Part shown: positions 35,492-43,876 of the stretch, piece by piece | Layout of the letters: each line of letters starts with the position of its first letter | Position numbering within the stretch: the first letter of the stretch is position 1 | DNA from: Halieaceae bacterium | GTDB lineage: Bacteria > Pseudomonadota > Gammaproteobacteria > Pseudomonadales > Halieaceae | Direction: 5' to 3' | NCBI GenBank assembly: GCA_902623175.1 | Contig: CACNSR010000006.1 | Location: 1-64,000, forward strand | Length of the DNA: 64,000 nt | Translations under genes and position numbers: made by a program | The notes under the pieces: generated by a model | Told to the model about the DNA's origin: nothing | Database searches by the model: none | What the model saw: only the letters and a program-made list of their open reading frames with translations

Positions 35492-37114
35492 TCACATCCT
35501 CGCCACGCCGAAACTGTTGGGCGTGAGTGTGCGCCCACGGCCCTCCAGCACGGTTTCGAGACAAAACGCGAGTACCTTGCGGGTATCGCGCGGATCGATC
35601 ACGCCGTGATCTAGCACGCGGCCTGAAGTGTAGAACGCGTCTTCCTGCGCATCAAAGTGCGCGATGATCGCGGCCTCCTGCTCAGACAATTGCTCTTCGG
35701 GAATCGCGATACCCTTGCGTGCAGCTCCCGCTCGCGCGACCTCGCTCATCGTTTTTGCCGCACTTTGTCCCGCCATCACACCTGTGCGTGCGCTAGGCCA
35801 CGCGAATAGAAAATCAGGTTCGTAAGCCCAGCCGCACATACCGTAATTACCCGCGCCAAAACTGGCGCCAATGTACAGCGTGATTTTTGGCACCCGCGCG
35901 GTACTGACCGCCTGAACCATTTTTGAGCCGTGCTTGATCATGCCTGCCTGCTCGTACTCGGTTCCCACCATGTAGCCCGTGGTGTTCTGGAGGAAAATAA
36001 TCGGCAAATCGGACTGATCGCATAGCTGAACAAACTGCGCGACCTTGGTCGCACCGTTTGGGTCGATCGGGCCATTGTTGCAAATCACTGCACAGGCAAT
36101 GCCAGTGATACTGACGTGGGCGCAGAGCGTAGAGGCACCGTAGCGCGGCTTGAATTCCTCGATTTCCGAGCCATCCACTACCCGCGCGAGCACCTCGCGG
36201 CAGTCATAAGGCACTTTGGGGTCCGTAGGTACAGCACCCGCCAGCTGCTCAGCCGGATATTGCGGGGGCTGATAGGCGCGACGTGGGACGGCTGTGGTAC
36301 GTCGGTTCCAGTCCAGACGCTCAAAAACCTCGCGCGCCTTAAGTAGCCCGTGTGCGTCATCCTCCACCAGGTATTCGACGCAGCCTGAGACACTGGCGTG
36401 CATTTCGGTGCCACCGAGCTCACGATCATTGGCGACCTCTCCGGTGGCCGCTTTCACCAGTGCCGCACCGCCGAGCGCCGCCATGCCATTTTCTTTCACG
36501 CCGATGACGTAATCCGACATGCCCGGCATGTAGGCACCACCCGCCGTGGAACCGCCGTGCAGCACAACCATCGTCGGCAAACCCATCGCTGACATCTGAG
36601 CGAGATTCCTAAACACACCGCCAAACACAGACCACAGCTCAGTCTGATACTGCAAAAGATTCGCGCCCGCACTCTCGACGCAGTGGATTAAGGGCAACTT
36701 CTGGCGCTTACAAATCGCTTGCAGAGAAAGATGAACCTCGCCCGTCTTGGTTGTCGCAGACCCCGCCGCAATACCCGAGTCATCGACCCAAATCATGCAG
36801 CGCACGCCGCCCACAAAACCAATGCCCACCAACACCGAGGCACCAGGAATACTGGCTTCTCGATCCGGGTTGTCGACCGCGAAGTTGGCCAGCGTATGCA
36901 GCCGGAGAAAAGGCATACCGGGGTCGAGTAGCCGGTGCAGACGATCGGCGGGCAATAGCTGCCCACGTTTCTCGAACGTCGCCCGGCGCTTGGCCGACGC
37001 TTCCGACGCCCGCGCCTCCAGCGAGCGCAGTCGCTCGATAAAGGTCATCATACTGGCCCGATTGGCAGCAAAGGCCTCGGAATTCGCGTCTATCTGGGAT
37101 GTCACAGCGACCAT
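35492..37114 (-). CDS. atuC: Acyl-CoA carboxylase carboxyltransferase subunit (geranyl-CoA carboxylase beta type)
   Basis: Transfers the carboxyl group from carboxybiotin to a branched unsaturated acyl-CoA. The 540-residue product has two crotonase-like halves: GGSTAGGAYMPGMSDYVIGVKE with its glycine-rich oxyanion loop in the first, and IIFLQNTTGYMVGTEYEQAGMIKHGSKMVQAV and GASFGAGNYGMCGWAYEPDF in the second. These residues and the length match AtuC/LiuB. It begins one base after the atuA stop, so the operon is tightly packed. Confidence 0.87.
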   Translation of the reverse strand: MVAVTSQIDANSEAFAANRASMMTFIERLRSLEARASEASAKRRATFEKRGQLLPADRLHRLLDPGMPFLRLHTLANFAVDNPDREASIPGASVLVGIGFVGGVRCMIWVDDSGIAAGSATTKTGEVHLSLQAICKRQKLPLIHCVESAGANLLQYQTELWSVFGGVFRNLAQMSAMGLPTMVVLHGGSTAGGAYMPGMSDYVIGVKENGMAALGGAALVKAATGEVANDRELGGTEMHASVSGCVEYLVEDDAHGLLKAREVFERLDWNRRTTAVPRRAYQPPQYPAEQLAGAVPTDPKVPYDCREVLARVVDGSEIEEFKPRYGASTLCAHVSITGIACAVICNNGPIDPNGATKVAQFVQLCDQSDLPIIFLQNTTGYMVGTEYEQAGMIKHGSKMVQAVSTARVPKITLYIGASFGAGNYGMCGWAYEPDFLFAWPSARTGVMAGQSAAKTMSEVARAGAARKGIAIPEEQLSEQEAAIIAHFDAQEDAFYTSGRVLDHGVIDPRDTRKVLAFCLETVLEGRGRTLTPNSFGVARM

Positions 37115-37115
37115 C

Positions 37116-38930
37116 TCAGTCCTCCAACAGTTGGGCCGGTATGCTCACCGGCGTATCCAATAAAATTTGTGCGTAGCCCTTGGCTTGGGGATCGTTGCGC
37201 AAGCTCGCTACGCCCCCACCACCGAGAGCTTGGTGCAACACAAAGTTGAGCGCGGGGAGCCCCGGCAATACGTACCGGTCCATCTCGGGGCTCGCCATGA
37301 AATGCTCAAAGCGGCTTGATACATAGGACGCGGTTAGCGCCGCTGCTATCCACGGAAAGTACTGCCGGTTGCGCGCCATCACACCGATGTTGGCTTTGTC
37401 GCCCTTATCGCCAGAACGCGCCCAGGCCAGACGCTCCAATGGGACCTCGATCTGGTCGGCTCCGTCATCGGTCGCCACGGCCAGCTCTTGCACCGCCGCA
37501 CTGTCATCGCCGACGACGCCCTCTCCCAAATCAGCCACCCCGGACTCTATCGCTCGAGCGTCATCAAAGGTTTGGGTCCCATCCGAAGTATGAATCTGGA
37601 TATCAGCGATATCTCGGTCAACGAATATCGAGAACAGACGGATCACAGGCGACGACTTGGGGCGTGTGCCTGCAAAGGCGCAGAATCCCGCTGGGGCGCC
37701 CAATGCTACCCCCGACAACTCTCTCATCATGAGATCCGTTGCGCGCCGATCCGCATGCCGGCAGGCCACTTTCAACGCGACCTCGCGGCTTCTAACATAA
37801 CGGGCTGCCTCGCCCCAGTGACTCTCGTCACCGACGACTTCCACGCACACGTCGACGTAATCAGGGGCCCCCATTTTCGAGAGCTTACGCCGCGCACGCT
37901 GAATGGCCTCGTCTGCAAAAACGCGCGCCTTCTCTGCGGCGCGCGAACCCACATAGAAGCCGATCATGCCTGCTCGCCAGCCATCGGCCCAGGTCATTGA
38001 GGTTTTGTATTGAGCGGGCACTCCGCGCCCTCGGGCGCCAGTCACACTGACCCGATCCTGATCAATCTGCTCCAGCGCAACTTGAGTGAAATCGCAGATC
38101 ACATCGGGTAAGTAATAAGCTGCAGGATCACCGATCTCATAGAGTAATTGCTCGCCAACAGTGCCAATGGTCACGCAGCCGCCTTTGTCCTTTGGCTTGG
38201 TCATGACAACCCCGCCATCTGCAGCAATCTCTGCGATCGGGTAACCCACGTCATGGAGCGTATCGGCCACCTCGTGCCAGTCGGTGTAGTTGCCACCCGT
38301 GGCCTGCGGCCCGCACTCGATCAGGTGGCCGGCGAGTGAACCGGCGGCCAGCAAATCCAAGTCATCACGCTGCCAGCCGAAGCGGTGAATACAGGCACCG
38401 AGCGTCACAGCGCTATCGACGCAACGACCGGTGACGACGATATCAGCGCCTTGATTCAACGCTTCTGCAATTGGGAATGCGCCGAGATATGCGTTGGCAC
38501 TAGCTATCGCGTCGCGGGGCGGTGTGGGCTCGCCGGTAAACATCTCTGCGGGCTCTGAACCTAACACCTGATCCAACTTGGGCATGAGGTCGTCGCCGGT
38601 AATCACTGCCACCTTCAGCGACAGGCCCGCTTCATCAACTAATTGTCTGATCGCATGGCCACAGGCCTCGGGATTCACGCCACCCGCATTGCTGATCAGT
38701 TTGACGCCTGAGTCAGCAATGGCTTGTAGATGAGGCGCGACGATCGCGCTGACAAAATCGATGGCATAGCCTTTTTCAGGATCCGCGGCTTTGGCGCGAG
38801 CCATGATCGACATGGTGATCTCGGCAAGATAGTCGAACACGATAAAATCGAGGTCGCCCTCAGCCAGAAACTGCGGGAGCGCGAGGTCTGCCTCGCCCCA
38901 ATAGCCCGTTGCACCGCCTACTCGAATCAT
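37116..38930 (-). CDS. atuA: AtuA-family protein of acyclic terpene utilisation (DUF1446)
   Basis: The 604-residue product starts at ATG 38930, chosen because a near-perfect GGGAGGTGA site lies just upstream; the frame to 38963 adds residues before it. It shows the DUF1446 pattern IRVGGATGYWGE, DFIVFDYLAEITM, KLISNAGGVNPEAC and IVVTGRCVDSAVTLG, and a C-terminal AtuA-like domain of about 120 residues (ERLAWARSGDKGDKANIGV). AtuA is required for citronellol/geraniol catabolism in Pseudomonas but its reaction is unknown. It is the first gene of the operon and faces the TetR gene. Confidence 0.87.
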   Translation of the reverse strand: MIRVGGATGYWGEADLALPQFLAEGDLDFIVFDYLAEITMSIMARAKAADPEKGYAIDFVSAIVAPHLQAIADSGVKLISNAGGVNPEACGHAIRQLVDEAGLSLKVAVITGDDLMPKLDQVLGSEPAEMFTGEPTPPRDAIASANAYLGAFPIAEALNQGADIVVTGRCVDSAVTLGACIHRFGWQRDDLDLLAAGSLAGHLIECGPQATGGNYTDWHEVADTLHDVGYPIAEIAADGGVVMTKPKDKGGCVTIGTVGEQLLYEIGDPAAYYLPDVICDFTQVALEQIDQDRVSVTGARGRGVPAQYKTSMTWADGWRAGMIGFYVGSRAAEKARVFADEAIQRARRKLSKMGAPDYVDVCVEVVGDESHWGEAARYVRSREVALKVACRHADRRATDLMMRELSGVALGAPAGFCAFAGTRPKSSPVIRLFSIFVDRDIADIQIHTSDGTQTFDDARAIESGVADLGEGVVGDDSAAVQELAVATDDGADQIEVPLERLAWARSGDKGDKANIGVMARNRQYFPWIAAALTASYVSSRFEHFMASPEMDRYVLPGLPALNFVLHQALGGGGVASLRNDPQAKGYAQILLDTPVSIPAQLLED

Positions 38931-38987
38931 TTCACCTCCCTTTGATGCCGTTAGATATTGCACATACCGCTACCAAAATGATTTAAA

Positions 38988-39002
38988 CTCATTTAAAATG
39001 AG
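38988..39002. promoter_or_regulatory. Palindromic operator between atuA and the TetR gene
   Basis: CTCATTT and AAATGAG are perfect 7-bp inverted repeats around a single A. A further AAATGA half-site 12 bp upstream (38977-38982) forms a second, overlapping inverted repeat with CTCATTT. The site lies 58 bp from the atuA start and 28 bp from the tetR start. This is the expected place for a TetR repressor to control both genes. Confidence 0.6.
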
Positions 39003-39029
39003 CCAGACTCAGTATACGGGCACTGTTCA

Positions 39030-39716
39030 ATGCCGGCAACACCCCGCCACACCTCAAGAGCGCGCGTAGAAGCCAAAGAGTCGAGCATTCTCGATGCCGC
39101 AGAGAAGATTTTTGCGCAGGTTGGATTCGATGGCGCCAAAGTATCAGAGATTGCGCGTGCGGCGTCGGTTGCCCAAGGTACGGTCTACCTCTACTACAAA
39201 AACAAGCAGGACCTGTTAGCCGGGGTGGTGGGTCGCTTCTGGACCCAACTGACGCTGGGCGCCGAGGCGGCGATTGAACCCGATGCGACGACTCGAGAGC
39301 AGCTAGAGCAACTTGGCCGCTACCACCTCAATTCCATACTGGAACAATTTGAGGTGGTCTCGATGACCTATCGAGCTCGTCCACAACAGGAGCAGGATCT
39401 CGATCAGGTGCGTGAATACGTTCGGGTGTTTGATCGCATTATGCAGCGCGGCGTAGACCGCAGTGAACTCCCCGAAGACATACCGATTGGGCAGCTGCGG
39501 GATGTTTTCTTCGGGACACTGGAATTTTCAGCCAGAACGTTAAAACTACGGGAGCGGCCGTATGACCACTCTGTTGTGACCAATCTTTTAGCAATTATGG
39601 TTGGCTCATCGAGCACTGCTGCAGGCGCACCTAAAGGCAAAGAACCTAGCAACCGCGACCTGATGAATACGCTGAAATCGATCCAGAAACAGCTGATAAC
39701 GTCTAGCGAATCATAA
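39030..39716 (+). CDS. TetR-family repressor of the atu-type operon
   Basis: The 228-residue product has a TetR helix-turn-helix at about residues 17-62 (ILDAAEKIFAQVGFDGAKVSEIARAASVAQGTVYLYYKNKQDL) and a helical ligand-binding C-terminal domain with YHLNSILEQF. Short, polar residues end the protein. It is divergent from atuA across the palindromic site and so plays the role of AtuR or a FadR-like acyl-CoA sensor. The ligand is probably an acyl-CoA, by inference. Confidence 0.85.
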   Translation: MPATPRHTSRARVEAKESSILDAAEKIFAQVGFDGAKVSEIARAASVAQGTVYLYYKNKQDLLAGVVGRFWTQLTLGAEAAIEPDATTREQLEQLGRYHLNSILEQFEVVSMTYRARPQQEQDLDQVREYVRVFDRIMQRGVDRSELPEDIPIGQLRDVFFGTLEFSARTLKLRERPYDHSVVTNLLAIMVGSSSTAAGAPKGKEPSNRDLMNTLKSIQKQLITSSES

Positions 39717-39917
39717 TCTATTGGTCGTTGGTTCAAGTTTTATTGGGCTCACCTTTCTCGTTCAAGTCCCAATGGATATTCTCCCTATTACCGCAGTTAT
39801 ACTTCCTATACCTCACTATCTTTCTAATACTTTACTTACTGCTTCGACTCGGATTGGGAATGCTATATTGCATCGATAAATCAGCAATTTATCGGCTACC
39901 GCACAGAGATATTACAC

Positions 39918-40733
39918 ATGGCCTTTCGTTACTTTTATTTGAGCAATGTGTGCCTTGCCTATGGGCTTATCCTGGTATCCAAGCTATGGCCAAAAACCGG
40001 TTTGCTCGCGCGAGCCACCATTGAAAATGGATTCTATGAAGTAGCCACCGCTATCACACTACTCGCCGGAGCGATCGGGCTTGGATGCCGTTGGATGAAG
40101 CTTTCCTCGTCATCATGGCAATTGCGACTTGGCTGTATAGCAATGGCCCTACTTTGTTTTATCGGCGCCGGAGAGGAAATTAGCTGGGGACAGCACTGGT
40201 TAAAATTCGAATCTGGTGAATTTTTCCAGTCTCATAATTATCAAAAGGAAACCAACCTACATAATCTAGTGAATCCGATTCTGTTTTCGACACTTATTAA
40301 TGTAGTTTTGTACGTTGGCTTTATATTGTATCCCTTTATCCATTGGGTATTTCCAAAAAATCGCCTCAGCCAACTGTTAATAGAATACAACTTGGGCGCC
40401 TATATCCCACCAATCACCATCGCAATTTTACTCATGCTCGCCCACTGTTTTCATGGGTGGCTCATTCCTCAAGTTTACAGCGACACGGCGGCTTTATTGG
40501 GGTCCTGGTCATTGGGGCTGGCGTTAATGCTCATCTACAAAAAAAGGGTCGACCACCCATTTCTGTGGGTAGCAATGCTGGTTTGCGGCATCGGATTTGC
40601 TGTTGGTATCGGCGCGTCAGACATTTTTCAACGCGATAACTTTCAATATGAAATTAGAGAATGTTTTACTGCACTGGTTTTGGTTTATTGGGCCTTTGGA
40701 TGGAGTGGATTGTTGGAGCAAATCAAACCTTAG
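39918..40733 (+). CDS. AT-rich multi-pass membrane protein with an EEISWGQ motif
   Basis: The 271-residue product has about seven hydrophobic segments. It carries the conserved motif FIGAGEEISWGQHWL after the third, and FQSHNYQKETNLHNLVN after that. I know this motif pair from uncharacterised bacterial membrane proteins but not from any with a function. Base composition is far below the backbone; two sampled 60-base stretches (40201-40320) are about 33% GC. It sits between the tetR gene and the crotonase gene without an operon link, and probably was acquired separately. Confidence 0.7.
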   Translation: MAFRYFYLSNVCLAYGLILVSKLWPKTGLLARATIENGFYEVATAITLLAGAIGLGCRWMKLSSSSWQLRLGCIAMALLCFIGAGEEISWGQHWLKFESGEFFQSHNYQKETNLHNLVNPILFSTLINVVLYVGFILYPFIHWVFPKNRLSQLLIEYNLGAYIPPITIAILLMLAHCFHGWLIPQVYSDTAALLGSWSLGLALMLIYKKRVDHPFLWVAMLVCGIGFAVGIGASDIFQRDNFQYEIRECFTALVLVYWAFGWSGLLEQIKP

Positions 40734-40972
40734 TGGCCGATCCATTCCTTACCCTTTGTTTTTTTGAAGTTCTGTAAGGCCTCCCCTTCTGGGACTCTCT
40801 CCTCGCGTTCTGCCGTCGCACCGTGAACCTTGAACCTCGCCTAAAGGCGGGTGAAGGGCTGGCGGACCACGGCCTCGAGTCCGAGAGGGCTTCCGGCAAA
40901 CACTGCCAGTCCGTCAATAGTCCCCTGCTGATGTTTGTAGTACCGTTGCCGCAACCGCATAAGGACAACGAT

Positions 40973-41818
40973 ATGCCCGATTTCGACAACTTGATCTACG
41001 AAAAACCTGAGGCGGGAATCACTCGTATCTGGCTGAATCGCCCTGAGGCACGAAATGCTCAAGACGCCCATCTCCTTTACGAATTAAACGATGCCTTCGA
41101 CATCGCCATGGGGGATAGCGAAGTGAAAGTGGTGATTCTGGCCGCTAAGGGACCCCACTTTTCAGCCGGTCATGACCTGCGTGATATCGATAATCGCGGC
41201 TGCGAGCATAAACTGGTTGGCACCTGGAGTGATGATAAATGGGATGGATCAGAGGCTTATTATTGCCGCGAAAAGGAAATTTATGAGGGTTTTTGTCGCC
41301 GCTGGCGGGATTTGGCTAAACCCACCATTGCCGCTGTGCATGGTAAATCCATTGCCGGCGGATTGATGCTAATCTGGCCCTGCGATTTTGTCATCGCTAG
41401 TAACGATGCCACTTTCCAAGACAACACCATGTACATGGGCATACCCGGTGTGGAGTACTTCGCCCACGTTTGGGAACTGGGGATCCGCAAGGCCAAAGAG
41501 TTCCTACTCACCGGTCAGCCAATCTCCGCCGAGGAGGCAGAAGCTGCTGGCATGGTGAACCGGGTTGTGCCACGAGAAGAGTTAGAGGAAGCGACCCTCG
41601 CCTTTGCTCGCACGCTGTCCGACAAACCGTCGTTTGCTTTAAAACTCGGCAAAGATGCGATTAACGCGGCTTTTCACGCCCAAGGCTTTGAGAACGTGCA
41701 GCGCAGCGCATTCAACGCCCACCATCTAGCACACACACATTATCGCTTACACCAGGACGGTTCACTCATAGACAAGGAATTCATGCGTAATTTTCGATCG
41801 AAGCAGAAATCAAACTGA
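40973..41818 (+). CDS. Enoyl-CoA hydratase/isomerase family protein
   Basis: A crotonase-fold protein of about 281 residues, starting at ATG 40973 with AAGGA upstream; the longer frame to 40823 has no crotonase sequence in its extension. Conserved parts are WLNRPEARNAQDA, FSAGHDLRDID (oxyanion hole), AVHGKSIAGGLMLIWPCDFVIAS and GMVNRVVPREEL. The insert VGTWSDDKWDGSEAYYCREKEIY between the first and second oxyanion regions marks a subgroup. It converges with the acyl-CoA dehydrogenase gene; substrate unknown. Confidence 0.85.
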   Translation: MPDFDNLIYEKPEAGITRIWLNRPEARNAQDAHLLYELNDAFDIAMGDSEVKVVILAAKGPHFSAGHDLRDIDNRGCEHKLVGTWSDDKWDGSEAYYCREKEIYEGFCRRWRDLAKPTIAAVHGKSIAGGLMLIWPCDFVIASNDATFQDNTMYMGIPGVEYFAHVWELGIRKAKEFLLTGQPISAEEAEAAGMVNRVVPREELEEATLAFARTLSDKPSFALKLGKDAINAAFHAQGFENVQRSAFNAHHLAHTHYRLHQDGSLIDKEFMRNFRSKQKSN

Positions 41819-41873
41819 GTCAGATCTGATATTCAACAGGATCCGGACACAGCGCTGACTGGGTCCACGATTC

Positions 41874-43673
41874 TCACTGCCCAGTAAACCAACTAGCCTC
41901 GGTGTCGAGCACCGACCGGTCCCGGGTGGCTACGTAGCGAAACTTTTCCGTTGCCTGCGGCAAGTGGTAACGGTAAAAAAACTGGCACGCGGCAATCTTG
42001 CCCTCATAAAAATCGGCGTCTGCCCGAGCGCCGCTTTGCAGCGCCTCTTGGGCAATCAGTGCCTGCCGCAGCCACAGCCACGCGATGACGACATGCCCGA
42101 AGGCATCCAAAAATGGCGTGGCACTAGACAGGCGCGCGACCGTATCAGTCTCCTGATTCACAGCTTCAATCGTTTTTTTGGCTAACTGCCAAATGTCGTT
42201 GAGTGCCTCCCCCATCGCACCAAGCAATTCACTGCCCGCCGCAGCTTTCAGCGCCTGCTGCATTTCCTCTTCAAAGATGGCGAGTGTGACACCACCCGCG
42301 AGATTCACTTTACGGCCCAAAAGATCGAGCCCATGGATACCATGGCTGCCCTCGTGAATCGGATTCAGGCGGTTGTCTCGATACAGCCGTTCTACCGGGT
42401 ACTCCCGGGTGTAACCATAGCCACCCAAAATTTGGATCGCGTGCTTATTGGCCTCAAGTGTATATTCCGAGGGCCACGACTTGGCGATAGGCGTGAGTAA
42501 CTCCAGAAGCAATGTGAGCCTCTGTGAAGCCTGCGGGTCATCTGAAATCAGCTGTTGATCCACCAACTGAGAGCAATAAGTGAGCAGCGCGATACTGCCC
42601 TCTACTGCCACCTTTTGTTCCATCAAGAGCCTGCGGATATCAGCATGCTCAATAATAGGGAGCATCGGGCTATTGGGGTCTTTATCGCCCGGGTGCCGGC
42701 CCTGTGGTCGGTTACGAGCGTAATCAAGCGAGTACAGATAGCCGCCCAATCCCGACATCGTGGCCAGCATACCAACACCAATTCGGGCCTCATTCATCAT
42801 GTGGAACATGTTTTTGAGGCCATCGTTTACCTCCCCCACCAGGTAGCCAAGGCAATCACCGCCCTCGCCGAAGTTGAGCAGCGTGTTGGTGGTGCCCCGC
42901 TGCCCCATCTTGTGATTGAGACCCGCGAGCGCAATGTTGTTGGGCTCACCCAGGGAGCCATCTTCCTCGACGCGGATTTTAGGCACTAGAAATAGCGAGA
43001 TACCCTTCACGCCTGGCGGTGCGCCCGGGGTTCGGGCCAGCACCATATGCACAATGTTCTCGGAGATATCCTGCTCACCCCCGGAAATCCACATCTTGGT
43101 ACCAGTCAGCTTATAACTACCATCACCAACGGGCTCAGCCATGCAGCGGATATCCGACAGTGAAGACCCTGCATGGGTTTCGGACAGACACATGGTGCCA
43201 AACCAACGACCCTCGACGAGAGACGGCAAGTAACGCTTGCGCAGCGCTTCGCTACCGTAGGCGTGCAACATGTGGGCATTGGAGGATGTCAGGAATACGT
43301 AGCCAGTAGCCGGTGCATTGGCCGCCTGAAAAATACCCTGCATAAAGTTGGAGACCATGACGGGCAATTGCATACCACCCAGCTCGTGATCAAATGTGGC
43401 CGTGGGCAGACCCGCCTCAACAAACTTTCTCAAGCAAGCTTTTAAAGAGTCTGGAGTGATCGCCTTCCCATCTTTGAAGACGGGCTCATTTTCGTCGTGC
43501 TCCCCAGCACAGGGCAAAAATTCTTCCTCGGCCATGTGCTGGCACAAATCGAGTATGGCCGTGATGCTCTCGCGATCGTGCTCGCTATACCTATCACTGG
43601 TAAGCAGGGATCGCAGATCAAACATTTCATCGAGATAAAAATCGACGTCGCGTCGATTGACGATCATAGACAT
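41874..43673 (-). CDS. Acyl-CoA dehydrogenase, large (about 600 residue) type
   Basis: FAD enzyme that introduces the alpha-beta double bond in acyl-CoA. The 599-residue product has the N-terminal helical domain, the middle beta-domain (MCLSETHAGSSLSDIRC; TGTKMWISGGEQDI) and the C-terminal helical domain with IQILGGYGYTREYPVERLYRDNRLNPIHEG. A C-terminal extension of about 130 residues with AcdB-type helices makes it longer than the short-chain enzymes (about 380). It could supply the unsaturated acyl-CoA for the neighbouring hydratases or carboxylase, but it is not part of their operon. Confidence 0.88.
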   Translation of the reverse strand: MSMIVNRRDVDFYLDEMFDLRSLLTSDRYSEHDRESITAILDLCQHMAEEEFLPCAGEHDENEPVFKDGKAITPDSLKACLRKFVEAGLPTATFDHELGGMQLPVMVSNFMQGIFQAANAPATGYVFLTSSNAHMLHAYGSEALRKRYLPSLVEGRWFGTMCLSETHAGSSLSDIRCMAEPVGDGSYKLTGTKMWISGGEQDISENIVHMVLARTPGAPPGVKGISLFLVPKIRVEEDGSLGEPNNIALAGLNHKMGQRGTTNTLLNFGEGGDCLGYLVGEVNDGLKNMFHMMNEARIGVGMLATMSGLGGYLYSLDYARNRPQGRHPGDKDPNSPMLPIIEHADIRRLLMEQKVAVEGSIALLTYCSQLVDQQLISDDPQASQRLTLLLELLTPIAKSWPSEYTLEANKHAIQILGGYGYTREYPVERLYRDNRLNPIHEGSHGIHGLDLLGRKVNLAGGVTLAIFEEEMQQALKAAAGSELLGAMGEALNDIWQLAKKTIEAVNQETDTVARLSSATPFLDAFGHVVIAWLWLRQALIAQEALQSGARADADFYEGKIAACQFFYRYHLPQATEKFRYVATRDRSVLDTEASWFTGQ

Positions 43674-43839
43674 AAAGTGCCCCAGCGCCGCCTGACATCA
43701 AGGTGAAAGCGGACCCTACAAGAGCGGCGTGTCGGGAGCAACGACTGGAGCTGATAGAGGCCATACGCTGGTTGTATGTCACCGACACTGACGACGTTCG
43801 ACGCCGGCAAAATGGGCAAGAAGAAGTGTGAGATTTAAC

Positions 43840-43869
43840 AGATGCGAAGCGCGTAACCGCGCTGCATCT
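43840..43869 (-). terminator. Strong hairpin downstream of the wbpM-type gene
   Basis: Two consecutive perfect stems (AGATGC/GCATCT and AGCGCG/CGCGCT, separated by a 2-base bulge) close on a 4-base loop. The hairpin starts 7 bp after the wbpM-type stop codon. The sequence after it, GTTAAATCTC, is only weakly T-rich, so the call as a terminator is likely but not certain. Confidence 0.5.
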
Positions 43870-43876
43870 CACGTGA

